64,000 nucleotides of DNA from JADLHS01 sp049840435 (GCA_049840435.1 JASGKY010000042.1:62001-126000), one strand, 5' to 3'; shown: positions 9,770 through 19,304, numbered from the stretch's first letter. Notes: a model not told the origin generated them from the letters alone. Numbers and translations are program-made.

Positions 9770-10621
9770 CTATTGCTCGTTGATCTTCGCAGTATGTGCG
9801 CCTTCGGTTTCCGCGAGGTTCGCATCACGACCGATCCGGTTCGCCACTAACACACCGTCTGCGGCCTCGTAACTGAACTCAACTTTGTCACCAATGCGCA
9901 AATCACGCAGGCTGGCGTCTGGCTTGTTAGCCACCACGATGCGGCAACCGTCCGCGAGGTTGAATTTCTTTTCCGACATCAAACTACGGGCCTTCACCGT
10001 TTTCGTAGCGGCGTCCAATGCTTGGATCGTTCCGACAAAGGTCTCGGCTTTTTGCTCTATCTTGCGAGCAGTCATGTCCCCGTCCGCCGGATCATAGGCG
10101 ATGTTCACCGTGTGCCCGACCTTGAGGTTGTCCAACGCACCGACGCGGCGATCCTTAAGAATCACCCGGCAGTTGTCCGCAATGCTCAACTCCCGCGTCC
10201 GCGTCCCCGCCTTCACGGCGAGCAAGCGCTTGTCTGGGTTGATGGCAGTGATCTGCCCCTTGAGCTCCAAGTTGTGCTGAACAATCTCTCCCGCCACGAG
10301 CACGCCGAGCACATTTTGATAATGCACGTCCACCTTTTGGCCGACGCGCAGATCACTCAAAGCCGCAGCTGGCTTGTCTTCGAGCGAGATTTTGCACGCC
10401 TCCGCCGTGTTGAACGTTTTGCTGAACATCGTGCCTTTCACCGACACCGTCTTCTCCACGGCGTCAATGGCCGAGATTGTGCCCTGATAAACTTTCTCAT
10501 TGATGGTGGCGTCTTTGTCTTTGGTCGCGGACGTATCATCGCCGAATACCGGGCTGGCCCAGACCAAGCCCGCAACGACCACTGCCAACGTGGTCAGAGT
10601 CCGAGGAAACAATGTTTTCAT
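9770..10621 (-). CDS. Secreted triple-repeat protein (DUF5666-like)
   Basis: A 283-residue exported protein starting at ATG 10621, with a clear signal peptide ending near residue 27 (VWASPVFGDD). The mature part holds three related repeats of about 70 residues, each with a pattern like GTI.AID...V, then F..A..C.I...., then DLRVGQKVDVHY or a variant, then LVA..I. These look like small beta-barrel modules of the DUF5666/OB-like kind and probably act in the periplasm. A good sigma-54 -24/-12 element lies about 140 bases upstream, and an NtrC-type activator gene lies just beyond it. The function is unknown. Confidence 0.75.
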   Translation of the reverse strand: MKTLFPRTLTTLAVVVAGLVWASPVFGDDTSATKDKDATINEKVYQGTISAIDAVEKTVSVKGTMFSKTFNTAEACKISLEDKPAAALSDLRVGQKVDVHYQNVLGVLVAGEIVQHNLELKGQITAINPDKRLLAVKAGTRTRELSIADNCRVILKDRRVGALDNLKVGHTVNIAYDPADGDMTARKIEQKAETFVGTIQALDAATKTVKARSLMSEKKFNLADGCRIVVANKPDASLRDLRIGDKVEFSYEAADGVLVANRIGRDANLAETEGAHTAKINEQ

Positions 10622-10757
10622 TTGCAATCCTTTCGTTGATTGACGTTTGGTTATCTGCCCGCCCCTTTCCCCGCCATCCACAGCGTCGCCGCTGCAACAA
10701 CAGGAATTCCACCGGCGTTAACTTTCGCAAACCGATGGAAAACCGGGCGAAGATGAT

Positions 10758-10777
10758 TCTGCAGATTTCGTGCCTCA
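10758..10777 (-). promoter_or_regulatory. Sigma-54-type -24/-12 promoter
   Basis: Read on the minus strand this is GAGGCACG, four bases, then CTGCA. The GG at 10774-10773 and the GC at 10762-10761 are exactly 10 bases apart, as sigma-54 promoters require, and GGCACG matches the -24 consensus fully. It lies about 140 bases upstream of the 10621 start in an otherwise gene-free stretch (10622-10908), next to genes for an NtrC-like activator. The sequence match is direct; its activity is inferred. Confidence 0.6.
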
Positions 10778-10908
10778 ACGAAGAAAGGCCGCCAGCGTGG
10801 TTAAAACAGAAAGATTGCGGCACGACAAAGCAGTACAGAGGAACATTCCAAACCACTGATGGAACAGTTCGAGCCACGCCCGGCTCTGCATGTGACGCAA
10901 AGCCGAAG

Positions 10909-12333
10909 TTATTTGCCCTGTTCGCCGCGAATGTGATGCAGACCAAGCTGCACGAGTTTTTCGCGCATCTTCAATCGCGTCACCCCGAGCCATCGCGCTG
11001 CTTTGGCTTGATTGCCCTGCGCCAGTTGAATCGCCTGCTTGAACAGCTCCGGCTCCAAATCCGCGATCAGGCGCGCATACGCATCCTGCAGGTCACCGCC
11101 CTGCACCCGCGCCAGCAACTCGGCGATGTAGGCCGCGTGCGTTTGCTGCGAACTGGCGACAGGTTTCCGCGCCTTGGCCAACACCTGCTGCACATGTTCC
11201 TGACTGATGGGAAATGGTTTTGCCAGCAACAATGCCTGCCGCACGACATTTTCCAGTTCGCGCACATTGCCCGGCCACGGCTGGCTTTGCAGCACGGTCA
11301 TGGCCTCCGGTTGCACGGCGGGTGATTCAAGGGCTAGTTCCTTGCCGTAACGTTGGATGAAATATTTTGCCAGCAACGGAATATCCTCCGCGCGTTCGCT
11401 CAACGGCGGCAACGTGATCGTCACCACGCTCAGGCGATAAAACAGATCCTCGCGAAATTCCTTTTCCACAATCGCCGCCTCGAGATCGCGATGCGTCGCC
11501 GCCAGCACCCGCACGTCCACGGGAATGTTGGCTTCGCTCCCGAGCCGCTGGATGCAGCGCTCCTGCAACACGCGCAGCAGCTTGCCCTGCGTGTTGGCGT
11601 TGAGGTCGCCGATTTCATCGAGGAACAGCGTTCCGCCATTGGCCTGTTCAAAGCGGCCGATCCGCCGCGCTTGCGCCCCGGTAAACGCGCCGCGTTCGTG
11701 CCCAAACAATTCACTTTCCAGCAACGCGTCAGGAATCGCCGCGCAGTTCACCGCAATGAACGGCTTGTCCGCCCGATCGCTGTGCTGATAAATCGCGCGC
11801 GCGATCAATTCCTTGCCCGTGCCGGTCGAACCACGGATCAACACTGTCGCCGACGTGGCCGCCACCCGCCCGATTTCCTTGTAGATGGCCTGCATCGCGC
11901 GGCTTTTGCCGACGATGGCCGAACGGTTCAGGCTCGCTTCGCCCATTTCCACCGGCTCGGACATCAAGCGATTGTTCGCCACCGCGGCGCCGAGCAAATC
12001 GAGCAATTCATCCGCCTCGAACGGTTTGAGCAGATAATCGTACGCGCCGAGCTTGGTTGCTTCGATGGCCGTCTCGGTCGTGCCGTGCGCCGTCATGAGC
12101 AGGATCGGTTGCTTTGGTTTGGCCGCGTGCAATTGCGCCACGAGTTCCAAACCACTCAACCCCGGCAGCCGCAGGTCCGTGATGACGACGCTGTAATCGC
12201 GTTCGCGCGCCTGGGCCAGACCGGTGTCGCCGCGCCCGACAGTGTCCACGTCGTAGCCTTCGTCTTGCAGCACTTTTTGCAACGACGCGGCGGTACCGGC
12301 ATCGTCTTCGATCAACAGGATTTTAGGTTTCAT
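10909..12333 (-). CDS. NtrC-family sigma-54-dependent response regulator
   Basis: A 474-residue activator of sigma-54 RNA polymerase. The receiver domain (residues 1-120) carries D10/D11 and the phosphoacceptor D53. The central AAA+ domain has the Walker A motif GSTGTGKE at 168-175, the sigma-54-contacting GAFTGA loop at 215-220 and the Walker B-like GGTLFLDEIGDL. A Fis-type helix-turn-helix ends the protein (GNQAKAARWLGVT). The ATG at 12333 overlaps the end of the kinase gene by 11 bases, indicating translational coupling. Two sigma-54-like promoters flank this pair, so it probably controls its neighbours. Confidence 0.95.
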   Translation of the reverse strand: MKPKILLIEDDAGTAASLQKVLQDEGYDVDTVGRGDTGLAQARERDYSVVITDLRLPGLSGLELVAQLHAAKPKQPILLMTAHGTTETAIEATKLGAYDYLLKPFEADELLDLLGAAVANNRLMSEPVEMGEASLNRSAIVGKSRAMQAIYKEIGRVAATSATVLIRGSTGTGKELIARAIYQHSDRADKPFIAVNCAAIPDALLESELFGHERGAFTGAQARRIGRFEQANGGTLFLDEIGDLNANTQGKLLRVLQERCIQRLGSEANIPVDVRVLAATHRDLEAAIVEKEFREDLFYRLSVVTITLPPLSERAEDIPLLAKYFIQRYGKELALESPAVQPEAMTVLQSQPWPGNVRELENVVRQALLLAKPFPISQEHVQQVLAKARKPVASSQQTHAAYIAELLARVQGGDLQDAYARLIADLEPELFKQAIQLAQGNQAKAARWLGVTRLKMREKLVQLGLHHIRGEQGK

Positions 12334-13738
12334 GCTCGTTCCATCGCGGCAGCACCACGCTGAAGGTTGTGCCTTGGTTAAGTTCCGTTTGATAACGCAA
12401 TTCGCCGCCGTGTTTTTCCACAATGCGGGCAGCGATGGGCAAGCCCAAACCCGTGCCCCCCTCCTTCGTCGTGAAGAACGGATCGAACAAGCGCAACTGC
12501 ACATCGCGCGGAATTCCTTTGCCATCGTCCGTCACCTCCAGCGCCACCATGCCGTCGCGCCGTCCCTCGAAGCGCACACTCAACGTGATGACGCCATTCT
12601 GCCCGATGCTCTCGGCGGCATTGCGGACGAGATTGATGAGCACCTGCTTGATCTGCGCCATGTCCGCCCTCAACCACGCTGGCGCGCCAGGCACGAGCTT
12701 CAGTTGGATGGCGGACTTTTCCAACTGCGGTCGCAACAGGTCACAAACCTCCTGCAACACCCGTTGCGCCGGGATCGTCGTCAGCTCCGGTTCGGACGGT
12801 CGCGCAAACCGGAGAAAATCCTGCACGATTCGCTCGAGCCGGCTGATTTCATTGCCGATCATGGCGGCGTCTTCGTTGTTGGCATCAGCCGCGGGAAGCG
12901 CTTTCTTCAAACTGAAGAGGCGGAATTTGATGGCAGTGAGTGGATTGCGGATTTCGTGAGCGACCCCTGCCGCTAGGACACCGAGCGATGCCAGTTTCTC
13001 CTGCCGCAAAATGATGGCTTCGCTCGCGGTCAATTGATGCCGCAACGGCGCGATCATGCCGCGATACACCATCACCACCAGCGCCGTTGCGAGAATCAGC
13101 ATGAGCACCGCCGACAACCGGAGCAGGTGTTTGAAGGTCGTGAGAGTTGAATTCGATTCTGTGAGGAACAAATCAAAGGCCGTGCGTTGGTCTTTGATGA
13201 ACGAATCGCACAGCTCCAGCAGGTGTTCTGATTGCCGCTGAATCTTCTCGTAGCTCGCGGGAAACGCGCCCGCCTTGGTTTGATACCAGTTGAAGCTCGC
13301 CTCCAGCGCGTTGGTGCTTTCTGTCAGGTGCGCGTTATAGGCGGTGGCCATGTAATCGAAGAACTCGCGCTCCAGTTTCGAGGCGGCGTTGTTGCTCCGT
13401 GCATTCAACCACTGCGTCAAATCCTTTGCGTAGGCGTAGTAGAGATCATAGTCCGCCCGCTCGCCGCGTAACCGGTAGCGCAGCAACGTATCGTTCATGC
13501 GCTGGATATCGCTGCGCATCCGCACGCCCAGATAAAAGCTATCCGCCTTCAACGCAGCGAACTCGCGCTGCAAGCGATCCACCCGCGTCCAGGTCGTGTG
13601 ACTGATCCAGAGAACCAAAAGCGAGCCGATGACGGCCGTCAGCCCGAGCCCCGCCAGCCGTAATTGCACCTTCGGCAGGACTCCAGTGATTCGTTGGAGC
13701 CCACTGGTGGCATGATTTGTTTCATCCGCTTTGCTCAT
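12323..13738 (-). CDS. NtrB-like membrane sensor histidine kinase
   Basis: A 471-residue two-component sensor. Membrane segments lie near residues 25-47 and 205-228 and bracket a mostly helical periplasmic region. The HisKA domain contains AAGVAHEIRNPLTAIK, with the phosphoacceptor His near residue 262. The ATPase domain shows NLVRNAAESIG, DDGKGIP and GTGLGLPIA. It is coupled to the NtrC-type regulator downstream and begins the operon. The periplasmic sensor region has no recognised ligand domain, which fits a four-helix-bundle sensor of envelope or small-molecule signals. Confidence 0.93.
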   Translation of the reverse strand: MSKADETNHATSGLQRITGVLPKVQLRLAGLGLTAVIGSLLVLWISHTTWTRVDRLQREFAALKADSFYLGVRMRSDIQRMNDTLLRYRLRGERADYDLYYAYAKDLTQWLNARSNNAASKLEREFFDYMATAYNAHLTESTNALEASFNWYQTKAGAFPASYEKIQRQSEHLLELCDSFIKDQRTAFDLFLTESNSTLTTFKHLLRLSAVLMLILATALVVMVYRGMIAPLRHQLTASEAIILRQEKLASLGVLAAGVAHEIRNPLTAIKFRLFSLKKALPAADANNEDAAMIGNEISRLERIVQDFLRFARPSEPELTTIPAQRVLQEVCDLLRPQLEKSAIQLKLVPGAPAWLRADMAQIKQVLINLVRNAAESIGQNGVITLSVRFEGRRDGMVALEVTDDGKGIPRDVQLRLFDPFFTTKEGGTGLGLPIAARIVEKHGGELRYQTELNQGTTFSVVLPRWNEHET

Positions 13739-13798
13739 GCGCGAAACGTTTCCGTTCGGAACCGGCCGGTTTTGCCTGAAAAGTATCGTCTGCTCTCA

Positions 13799-13815
13799 CT
13801 GGCACGGCAACCGCT
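13799..13815 (+). promoter_or_regulatory. Possible sigma-54-type -24/-12 promoter
   Basis: CTGGCACG matches the -24 box perfectly, and the GG at 13801-13802 is exactly 10 bases from the GC at 13813-13814. The -12 box (CCGCT) keeps the GC but lacks the usual TT. It points away from the NtrB/NtrC genes toward the short frame at 13884 and the outer-membrane protein gene at 14150. Confidence 0.5.
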
Positions 13816-13883
13816 GATTCCCGGTCACGAACTAAAGCTAGTTGTGTGCGAGGCGAAAAGTCGAATCCAAGAAACTGACGACC

Positions 13884-14120
13884 ATGAAAACACAAATTGC
13901 CCTGAGTTCATTTGTCGCCGCGAACTTTGAAGTGTTGCCGCTGGTGATCCAATGGCCACCCCAAAGCGCCTCCGAACCTGTCGAAGAGAACCTGATTGAT
14001 TGGGTGGTGAGGCGGGTGCGGCGCGCGCGCCCGGCCCGCAAACTGCCCGGCGCCTGCGTGTGCTTCCGCGTGGCAGTTTGCCGTACGGTCCGACTCTCAC
14101 AGCAGCAAATTGCTCGATAA
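13884..14120 (+). CDS. Doubtful small open frame (78 residues)
   Basis: An open frame starting MKTQIALSSFVAANF and ending in a very arginine-rich tail. It begins about 70 bases downstream of the sigma-54-like element and ends 29 bases before the outer-membrane protein gene. The start resembles an export signal, but the rest has no recognised domain and no clear ribosome binding site precedes it. It may be a small leader protein, a remnant of a secreted protein, or just untranslated leader of the next gene. Confidence 0.22.
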   Translation: MKTQIALSSFVAANFEVLPLVIQWPPQSASEPVEENLIDWVVRRVRRARPARKLPGACVCFRVAVCRTVRLSQQQIAR

Positions 14121-14149
14121 ACCGCACAAGATCGAAAGGAACAACTGAT

Positions 14150-14665
14150 ATGAAAACACGGAACACAGCCATCGTCGTTGCTTTGTTAAGCGCCAGCGTG
14201 TGCGCTTTCGCAGACGACGCCTCCTTGTCAAACACCAGCAGTTCGGGATTGCGCGATCTGACCAGCGACGTGGCCGGTCGCTTTGGTATCGGCGTCATGT
14301 TCGGCGAACCGACCGGGCTTTCCATGAAATACTTTGCCACCGATAAGATCGCCGTGGACGGCGGTATCGGCTGGGCGTTTCACCATGAAACTGATCTGCA
14401 CCTGCACAGCGATGTCCTGTGGCACGAGTTTGATTTGATCCCAGTGCCGAAAGGGAAACTTCCCCTCTACTTTGGCGTTGGGTTGCGTTTGAAAATTGAA
14501 GACCACCGCGATGACCGGTTCGGCATCCGCCTCCCGATTGGCGTCTCTTATCTGTTTGAAGGTCTCCCGTTGGACGTCTTCGCCGAAATCGCGCCGGTCT
14601 TGGATGTCGCGCCAGAAACGGAAGGCAGCTTCACCGGCGGCGTCGGCGTGCGCTGGTGGTTTTAA
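14150..14665 (+). CDS. Small outer-membrane beta-barrel protein
   Basis: A 171-residue exported protein. ATG 14150 is chosen because an AAAGGA ribosome site precedes it and a signal peptide begins there (AIVVALLSASVCAFA). The mature part has alternating hydrophobic beta-strands (FGIGVMFGEPTGLSMKYF, LPLYFGVGLRLKI, GIRLPIGVSYLF) and ends in VGVRWWF; the terminal aromatic residue is typical of outer-membrane barrels recognised by BamA. No catalytic motif is seen. It lies downstream of a sigma-54-like promoter and 94 bases before a receiver-only regulator, which suggests an envelope-linked regulon. Confidence 0.72.
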   Translation: MKTRNTAIVVALLSASVCAFADDASLSNTSSSGLRDLTSDVAGRFGIGVMFGEPTGLSMKYFATDKIAVDGGIGWAFHHETDLHLHSDVLWHEFDLIPVPKGKLPLYFGVGLRLKIEDHRDDRFGIRLPIGVSYLFEGLPLDVFAEIAPVLDVAPETEGSFTGGVGVRWWF

Positions 14666-14759
14666 CCGCAACTGAAATTGGAAATGAAAACCGCCTCAGT
14701 CGATTGCGATGCACAAAACCTCGGGCCAACGCTGGCCGGAGATGTAAAGAGGAGTCGTT

Positions 14760-15257
14760 ATGAAAGTTCTGGTGGTTGATGACGACCGCTCCGTCCGCGA
14801 ATCCGTGAGCAAGGTCTTACGCGCCGAAGGCTATCAAGCCGTGACGGCAGCGGACGGACCGGCAGCCCTGCAACAGTTCGATGCGCATGATATTGATCTG
14901 CTGGTGCTGGACCTTGGTCTTCCGATCAAAAACGGGTGGGATGTCTTTGAACAGATCACCGCTGAAAATCCGTTCGTTCCCGTCATCATCATCACCGGTC
15001 AGGTGGAGCAATACGACGTTGCTGTAGCCGCCGGGGCGGGCGCGCTCATGGAAAAACCGCTAGATGCGTTGCAACTACTACACACGATCCGCGAGATGAT
15101 GGCCGAGCCGAAAGAAGTCCGGTTGCACCGATTGTGCGGGCACGGCGGAAAGGTTCGGCACATCCCGGCAAGCAATGCGGAATTTCTGAAACATCTCCGG
15201 GAGCAATACGAGAAGCCGTATCGGTTCAAGCTCCCGCCCACGCACAAATTTCCGTGA
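14760..15257 (+). CDS. Single-domain response regulator with C-terminal extension
   Basis: A 165-residue CheY-like receiver (residues 1-118) with D7/D8, the phosphoacceptor D51 in LLVLDLGLP, and K99 in MEKPLDAL. It is followed by about 45 residues with conserved-looking charged sequence (RLCGHGGKVRHI, LKHLREQYEKPYRF) but no known DNA-binding domain. A good AGAGGAG ribosome site precedes the ATG. It may act through protein contacts, for example with the nearby NtrB-like kinase or the orphan cyclic-nucleotide-domain kinase. The tail could bind a partner; nothing in it is diagnostic. Confidence 0.88.
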   Translation: MKVLVVDDDRSVRESVSKVLRAEGYQAVTAADGPAALQQFDAHDIDLLVLDLGLPIKNGWDVFEQITAENPFVPVIIITGQVEQYDVAVAAGAGALMEKPLDALQLLHTIREMMAEPKEVRLHRLCGHGGKVRHIPASNAEFLKHLREQYEKPYRFKLPPTHKFP

Positions 15258-15459
15258 TTCGATCCGCCAAGGAGGAGGGCAGGCGGCGACGCCATTTGGC
15301 TTGGCGACCATGACTCGCGGTCGGTCGCGACCCGGCACTGGCCGCGAGTCAATTTGCTCGCGGATGCTTGCACGTTCGTTCGCTTTAACGTGTGGCTCAG
15401 TGAAGAACACGGCGCAGTTACCAACTGCCCGCCCTTTATCTCAGCACCGACAAAACAAA

Positions 15460-15483
15460 AAGAGCACCCCGCAGGGTGCTCTT
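15460..15483 (-). terminator. Intrinsic terminator of the PEP-CTERM gene
   Basis: A perfect 10-base stem (AAGAGCACCC / GGGTGCTCTT) encloses the loop CGCA. On the minus strand it is followed by a T-rich run (TTTTGTTTTG). It lies 22 bases beyond the end of the 15506-16501 gene. Confidence 0.88.
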
Positions 15484-15505
15484 GAAAACAGATCGCGTTG
15501 AATTC

Positions 15506-16501
15506 TTAGGCCTGCTTCCGGCGACGGAGGAATGCCACTGCGCCAAAGCCCAATCCCAGCAAGGTCGCGGCAGTCGGCTCGGGCACCATGACAAAGTCCG
15601 CTGTGCCCAGCGCCGTATCGGAAATGCGCACCTCATCAATGTATCCCCACGCGCGATCTCCGTGCCCACCTGCATAGAGGCCACGACCGACCGAGAAGTT
15701 GCCAGCATCCCAATCGCCGCCGTCACCTGTGCCCGCCGAAAGGGCCGTGTTGGAACTGCCGCTGCCCGTCAAATCCGTTTGGGCAATCAGATTCCAGCCG
15801 CTGAGCGTCGTCAGATTGCGCAGGTAGAGGGACAGCTTTGAACCATCCGATACGCCCGCGATGCTGTACCAATTAGCCAGGTCGCCATTCGGATCAGCGC
15901 CCCAGTTGAAACTGGTGAAGGCGTTGTTGGCGGAGATGGCTTCATGCCAGTAACCCGACACATCGGAAAACTTGATGGCCAAGGCATTGTTCGGCATCGC
16001 CTGCAAATACATGGCCGCCAAATCCCCATTGACGGTGGCGCTACCCCGGGAGTCACGTCCAACGATGGTGCGATACCCCCCATTCTCCAATTTGAAGGTC
16101 GCTTCGACCGTCCACGCCGTGGGCGACCAGGTTTGCAAGGCTGTGCCAGACTGGGTGAACAGCGCAGGGTAACCGCCGGTGTTCTTGACGCTGAAATTAT
16201 TCGCCGCCCCATTCAAGGGTAGAACGCTGGTGGCCACCTGGCTGTTATAGGCATAGCCGGCATAGCTGCCATCGGACCAAGCCGAGAGGCCATAGCCGTT
16301 ACCCGAACTATCGGCGACTGCGCCATAAAAAGTGCCATCGCCTTGACCGTTCCGGGCCACATTCGAATTGGCAGGACCTTCCTCAAAGCGATACCAAGCC
16401 ACAGTCGCGGCCGGCGCGGACAGCGAGCCCATCACCGCCGCCACCGCACAGGCGGCTAGAACGGAGTTTTTATTCCAAGGTTTTCGAGGGGTTGTACTCA
16501 T
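15506..16501 (-). CDS. PEP-CTERM protein with LamG-like domain
   Basis: A 331-residue secreted protein. An N-terminal signal segment ends near residue 32 (GSLSAPAATVAWYRFEE). The body resembles a concanavalin/LamG domain (VAWYRFEEG, WTVEATFKLENG, GYIDEVRISDTALG), which often binds sugars. The end is a PEP-CTERM sorting tag: VPEPTAATLLGLGFG, a short hydrophobic helix and RRRKQA. Such tags are processed by exosortase and are typical of exopolysaccharide-producing bacteria; no exosortase gene is in the window. A strong terminator follows. The likely place is the outer surface or biofilm matrix. Confidence 0.87.
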   Translation of the reverse strand: MSTTPRKPWNKNSVLAACAVAAVMGSLSAPAATVAWYRFEEGPANSNVARNGQGDGTFYGAVADSSGNGYGLSAWSDGSYAGYAYNSQVATSVLPLNGAANNFSVKNTGGYPALFTQSGTALQTWSPTAWTVEATFKLENGGYRTIVGRDSRGSATVNGDLAAMYLQAMPNNALAIKFSDVSGYWHEAISANNAFTSFNWGADPNGDLANWYSIAGVSDGSKLSLYLRNLTTLSGWNLIAQTDLTGSGSSNTALSAGTGDGGDWDAGNFSVGRGLYAGGHGDRAWGYIDEVRISDTALGTADFVMVPEPTAATLLGLGFGAVAFLRRRKQA

Positions 16502-16880
16502 ACTTCTTCTTTCATCTCATGCGGAATTCCCGCGGTTGCCTTTTGATTACCAGTGGGCAGGTTGATTTTCTCAAGATACGATACACCCGCATCTTGCCAT
16601 TACCTGTTGGTTACTGGGTTCGAGGACTTTTCTACCACACAACCTTCCCCGCGTCGTGTAGCATGAAATGGGGATACGCATGGCGCGACGTACAAGCGTT
16701 GCGAATTCCATCCAGCAAAACGACTTATTGAAGCAAGCTAAAGCCGTTTGCCTCAGCGTTTCCCGCAGTCATTTGCCTCAGGCCCACCTGCGGCGCACTC
16801 CAATTAAGAATGGCGGAGGCCCAAGACACTGACATGAGCCTTGCTTGTCGTCATCCAGCACGATAAAAGCCTCTTCTCGT
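16502..16880. other. Intergenic stretch before cydA
   Basis: About 380 bases between divergent genes, expected to hold promoters for the PEP-CTERM gene and for cydA. TTTGCCTCAG occurs twice, near 16749 and 16774. A short open frame at 16680-16832 (50 residues, MARRTSVANSIQQND...) begins with plausible protein-like sequence but has no recognised domain. Because the following 2.5 kb is full of single-base indels, a broken small gene here cannot be excluded. Confidence 0.35.
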
Positions 16881-18267
16881 ATGGATGTGTTGACTCTCTC
16901 CCGTCTCCAGTTCGCCGCGACGATTTCGTTTCACTACATCTATCCGCCGTTGAGCATCGGGCTCGGCGTCGCTGTTGGTCATCATGGAAGCGCTCTGGCT
17001 CAAGACCGGCAAACCCATCTATCACCAGATGGCGCGGTTCTGGACCAAGGTTTTCGCGCTCACATTCGCCATCGGCGTCGCGACGGGCATCGTCATGGAG
17101 TTCGAGTTCGGCACCAACTGGGCGACCTACTCGCGCTTCGTCGGCGATGTCTTCGGCAGCGCGCTGGCAGCGGAAGGTATCTTCGCTTTCTTCCTCGAAT
17201 CCGGTTTCCTCGCCGTGCTGTTGTTCGGCTGGGACAAGGTCGGGCGCAAAATGCATTTCTTCTCCACGTGCATGGTTTGCCTGGGCGCGCACTTCAGCGC
17301 CATCTGGATCGTGGTCGCGAATTCGTGGATGCAGACCCCCGCCGGTTATCACATCGTGGGCGAAACCACCAACGGCCCGCGCGCGAGATCACAGATTTCT
17401 GGGCGATGGTCTTTAATCCGTCATCGCGTAGACCGGTTGTTCCACACGCTCTGCGGCTGCGTGGCAGGCGGGCGCGTTTCTGCGTGGTGAGCGTCAGCGC
17501 GTGGTATCTGCTAAAAACGCAGCATGTGGAGTTCGCCCAGCATTCCCTGCCGTGTCGGGCTCGTCGTCGCGCTTGATCGCATCGTTGCTGTCAGCTGGTC
17601 ACGCGGACACAGCAGCGCGGAAGGCGTGGCGAAAAACCAGCCCGCCAAGCTCGCGGCCTTCGAGGGACTTTACAAAACCAGAGCCAACGCGCCGCTTGTA
17701 TCTGTTCGGCTGGGTGGACGAGAAGAACGAAAAAGTTCATGGACCGGCCATTCCCGGCATGTTGAGCTACCTCGACCCACGGCGACACCAGCAAACCCAG
17801 TCATCGGCTTGAACGAATTCACACCGGAAGACCGTCCACCAGTGAAACGCGTGTTTCAGCTGTTCACCTGATGGTCGGCATCGGCTTCAGCATGATTGGC
17901 CTGGCGCATGCTGGGCGCCTATTTCTGCTGGCGCAAGGTATTGTTCGAGAAACGTTGGATGCTCTGGCTACTGACGTTCTCCGTGCTCGGCCCGCAGACT
18001 CGCCAATCAAGCCGGCTGGTTCGCCGCGGAAATGGGACGGCAACCGTGGATCGTCTATGGTTTAATGCGCACCTCGGAAGGCCTTTCCGCCATTGTGAAA
18101 GCTGAAGCCGTGCTGGGCTCGCTGCTCCTGTTCACGTTCATCTATGTGCTGCTGTTCGCGGTCTTTGTTTATCTGTTGAATGATAAAATCCAGCACGGCC
18201 CGGATGAAGCCGACCTCATTCCCGCCGGCAAACTCGCCGACTGCCATCGGAAGGACACCGCGCATGA
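16881..18267 (+). pseudogene. cydA: Cytochrome bd oxidase subunit I, many frameshifts
   Basis: Translating successive frames recovers a complete cytochrome bd quinol oxidase subunit I of about 460 residues with a short Q-loop. Visible motifs are LSRLQFAATISFHYIYPP with heme-ligand H18, GVATGIVMEFEFGTNW, AAEGIFAFFLESGF, EMGRQPW and RTSEGLS. The reading frame breaks several times: near 16960 (extra base), 17382 (missing base), 17422, 17463 and further on to 18250. No in-frame nonsense substitutions are apparent, so assembly errors are more likely than decay. The reconstructed stop TGA overlaps the cydB start as ATGA. The product would reduce O2 to water in the inner membrane under low oxygen. 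Confidence 0.85.
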
Positions 18268-19304
18268 ACCTACGGCAACCTCGATCTCAACACCGTCTGG
18301 TTTCTCCTCATCGGCGTGCTCTTCACCGGCTACGCCATGCTGGATGGCTTTGATCTTGGCGTCGGCGCGCTCCATCTGTTCACCAAGGAAGACCGAGGAG
18401 CGGCGCATCATGCTCAATGCCATCGGCCCGGTCTGGGATGGCAACGAAGTCTGGCTGGTCACGGGTGGCGGCGCGTTGTTTGCCGCGTTTCCCAATGTAT
18501 ATGCCACCGTATTCTCGGGCTTTTATCTCGCGTTCGTGTTGCTGCTCGTCGGCGCTGATCTTTCGCGCGGTGGCGATTGAGTTCCGCAGCAAACAACCGA
18601 TGCGCTGGTGGCGGCAGATGTGGGACATCGGCTTCGCCGGCGGCAGCATCCTGTCGAGCTTCCTCATCGGCGTCGCGATGGGCAACATCGCCTGGGGCGT
18701 GCCGCTCGATGCGCAGGGGCGAATACGCCGGCACGTTCTGGACGTTACTGCGATCCGTACCCGGTGCTGCTTGGGGTCACCACGGTGGCGTTGTTCATGA
18801 TGCACGGCGCGATCTACGCCGTGATGAAGACCGAGGGCGAGTTGCACGACAAACTCCGCGGCTGGATCAACAACGCGATCATCTTCTTCATCATCTGCTA
18901 TGCGACCACGACCATGGCCACATTGCTCTATGTGCCGCACATGGCAGCGCGGCGTGCGCGCACATCCGTGGTTGTTCAGCATCGCGCTGGTGAACATGCT
19001 CGCCATCGCCAACATCCCGCGCGAGATTTCCAACGCGCAACGACGGGCGTGCCTTCATCTCCTCGTGCGTGCGCCATGATCGCGCTGATGACATTGTTCG
19101 GATTGGAGATGTATCCCAACTTGATCTTCAGCAATCCCGACATCGCAGAACAGCCTGACCATCTACAACGCCGCCTCCTCGCACAAAACGCTCGGCATCA
19201 TGCTGACCATCGCGTTGATCGGAGTGCCGATCGTGCTCGCTTACACTGTGAGCATCTACTGGATCTTCCGCGGCAAGGTGAAGCTGGACAAGATGAGCTA
19301 TTAA
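18264..19304 (+). pseudogene. cydB: Cytochrome bd oxidase subunit II, many frameshifts
   Basis: Reconstructed across frames this is a CydB of about 340 residues: N-terminal LDLNTVWFLLIGVLFTGYAM, GFDLGVGALHLF, GPVWDGNEVWLVTGGGALFAAFP, then GGSILSSFLIGVAMGNI, TTVALFMMHGAIYA and a C-terminal VSIYWIFRGKVKLDKMSY. Single extra bases can be placed near 18270 (AACCTAC), 18394 (GACCGAGG), 18553 (GTCGGCGCTG), 18717 (CAGGGGCG) and 18749, with more around 18950-19150. It overlaps cydA by four bases, so the two form an operon. It ends 14 bases before the convergent tadA gene. Confidence 0.85.
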
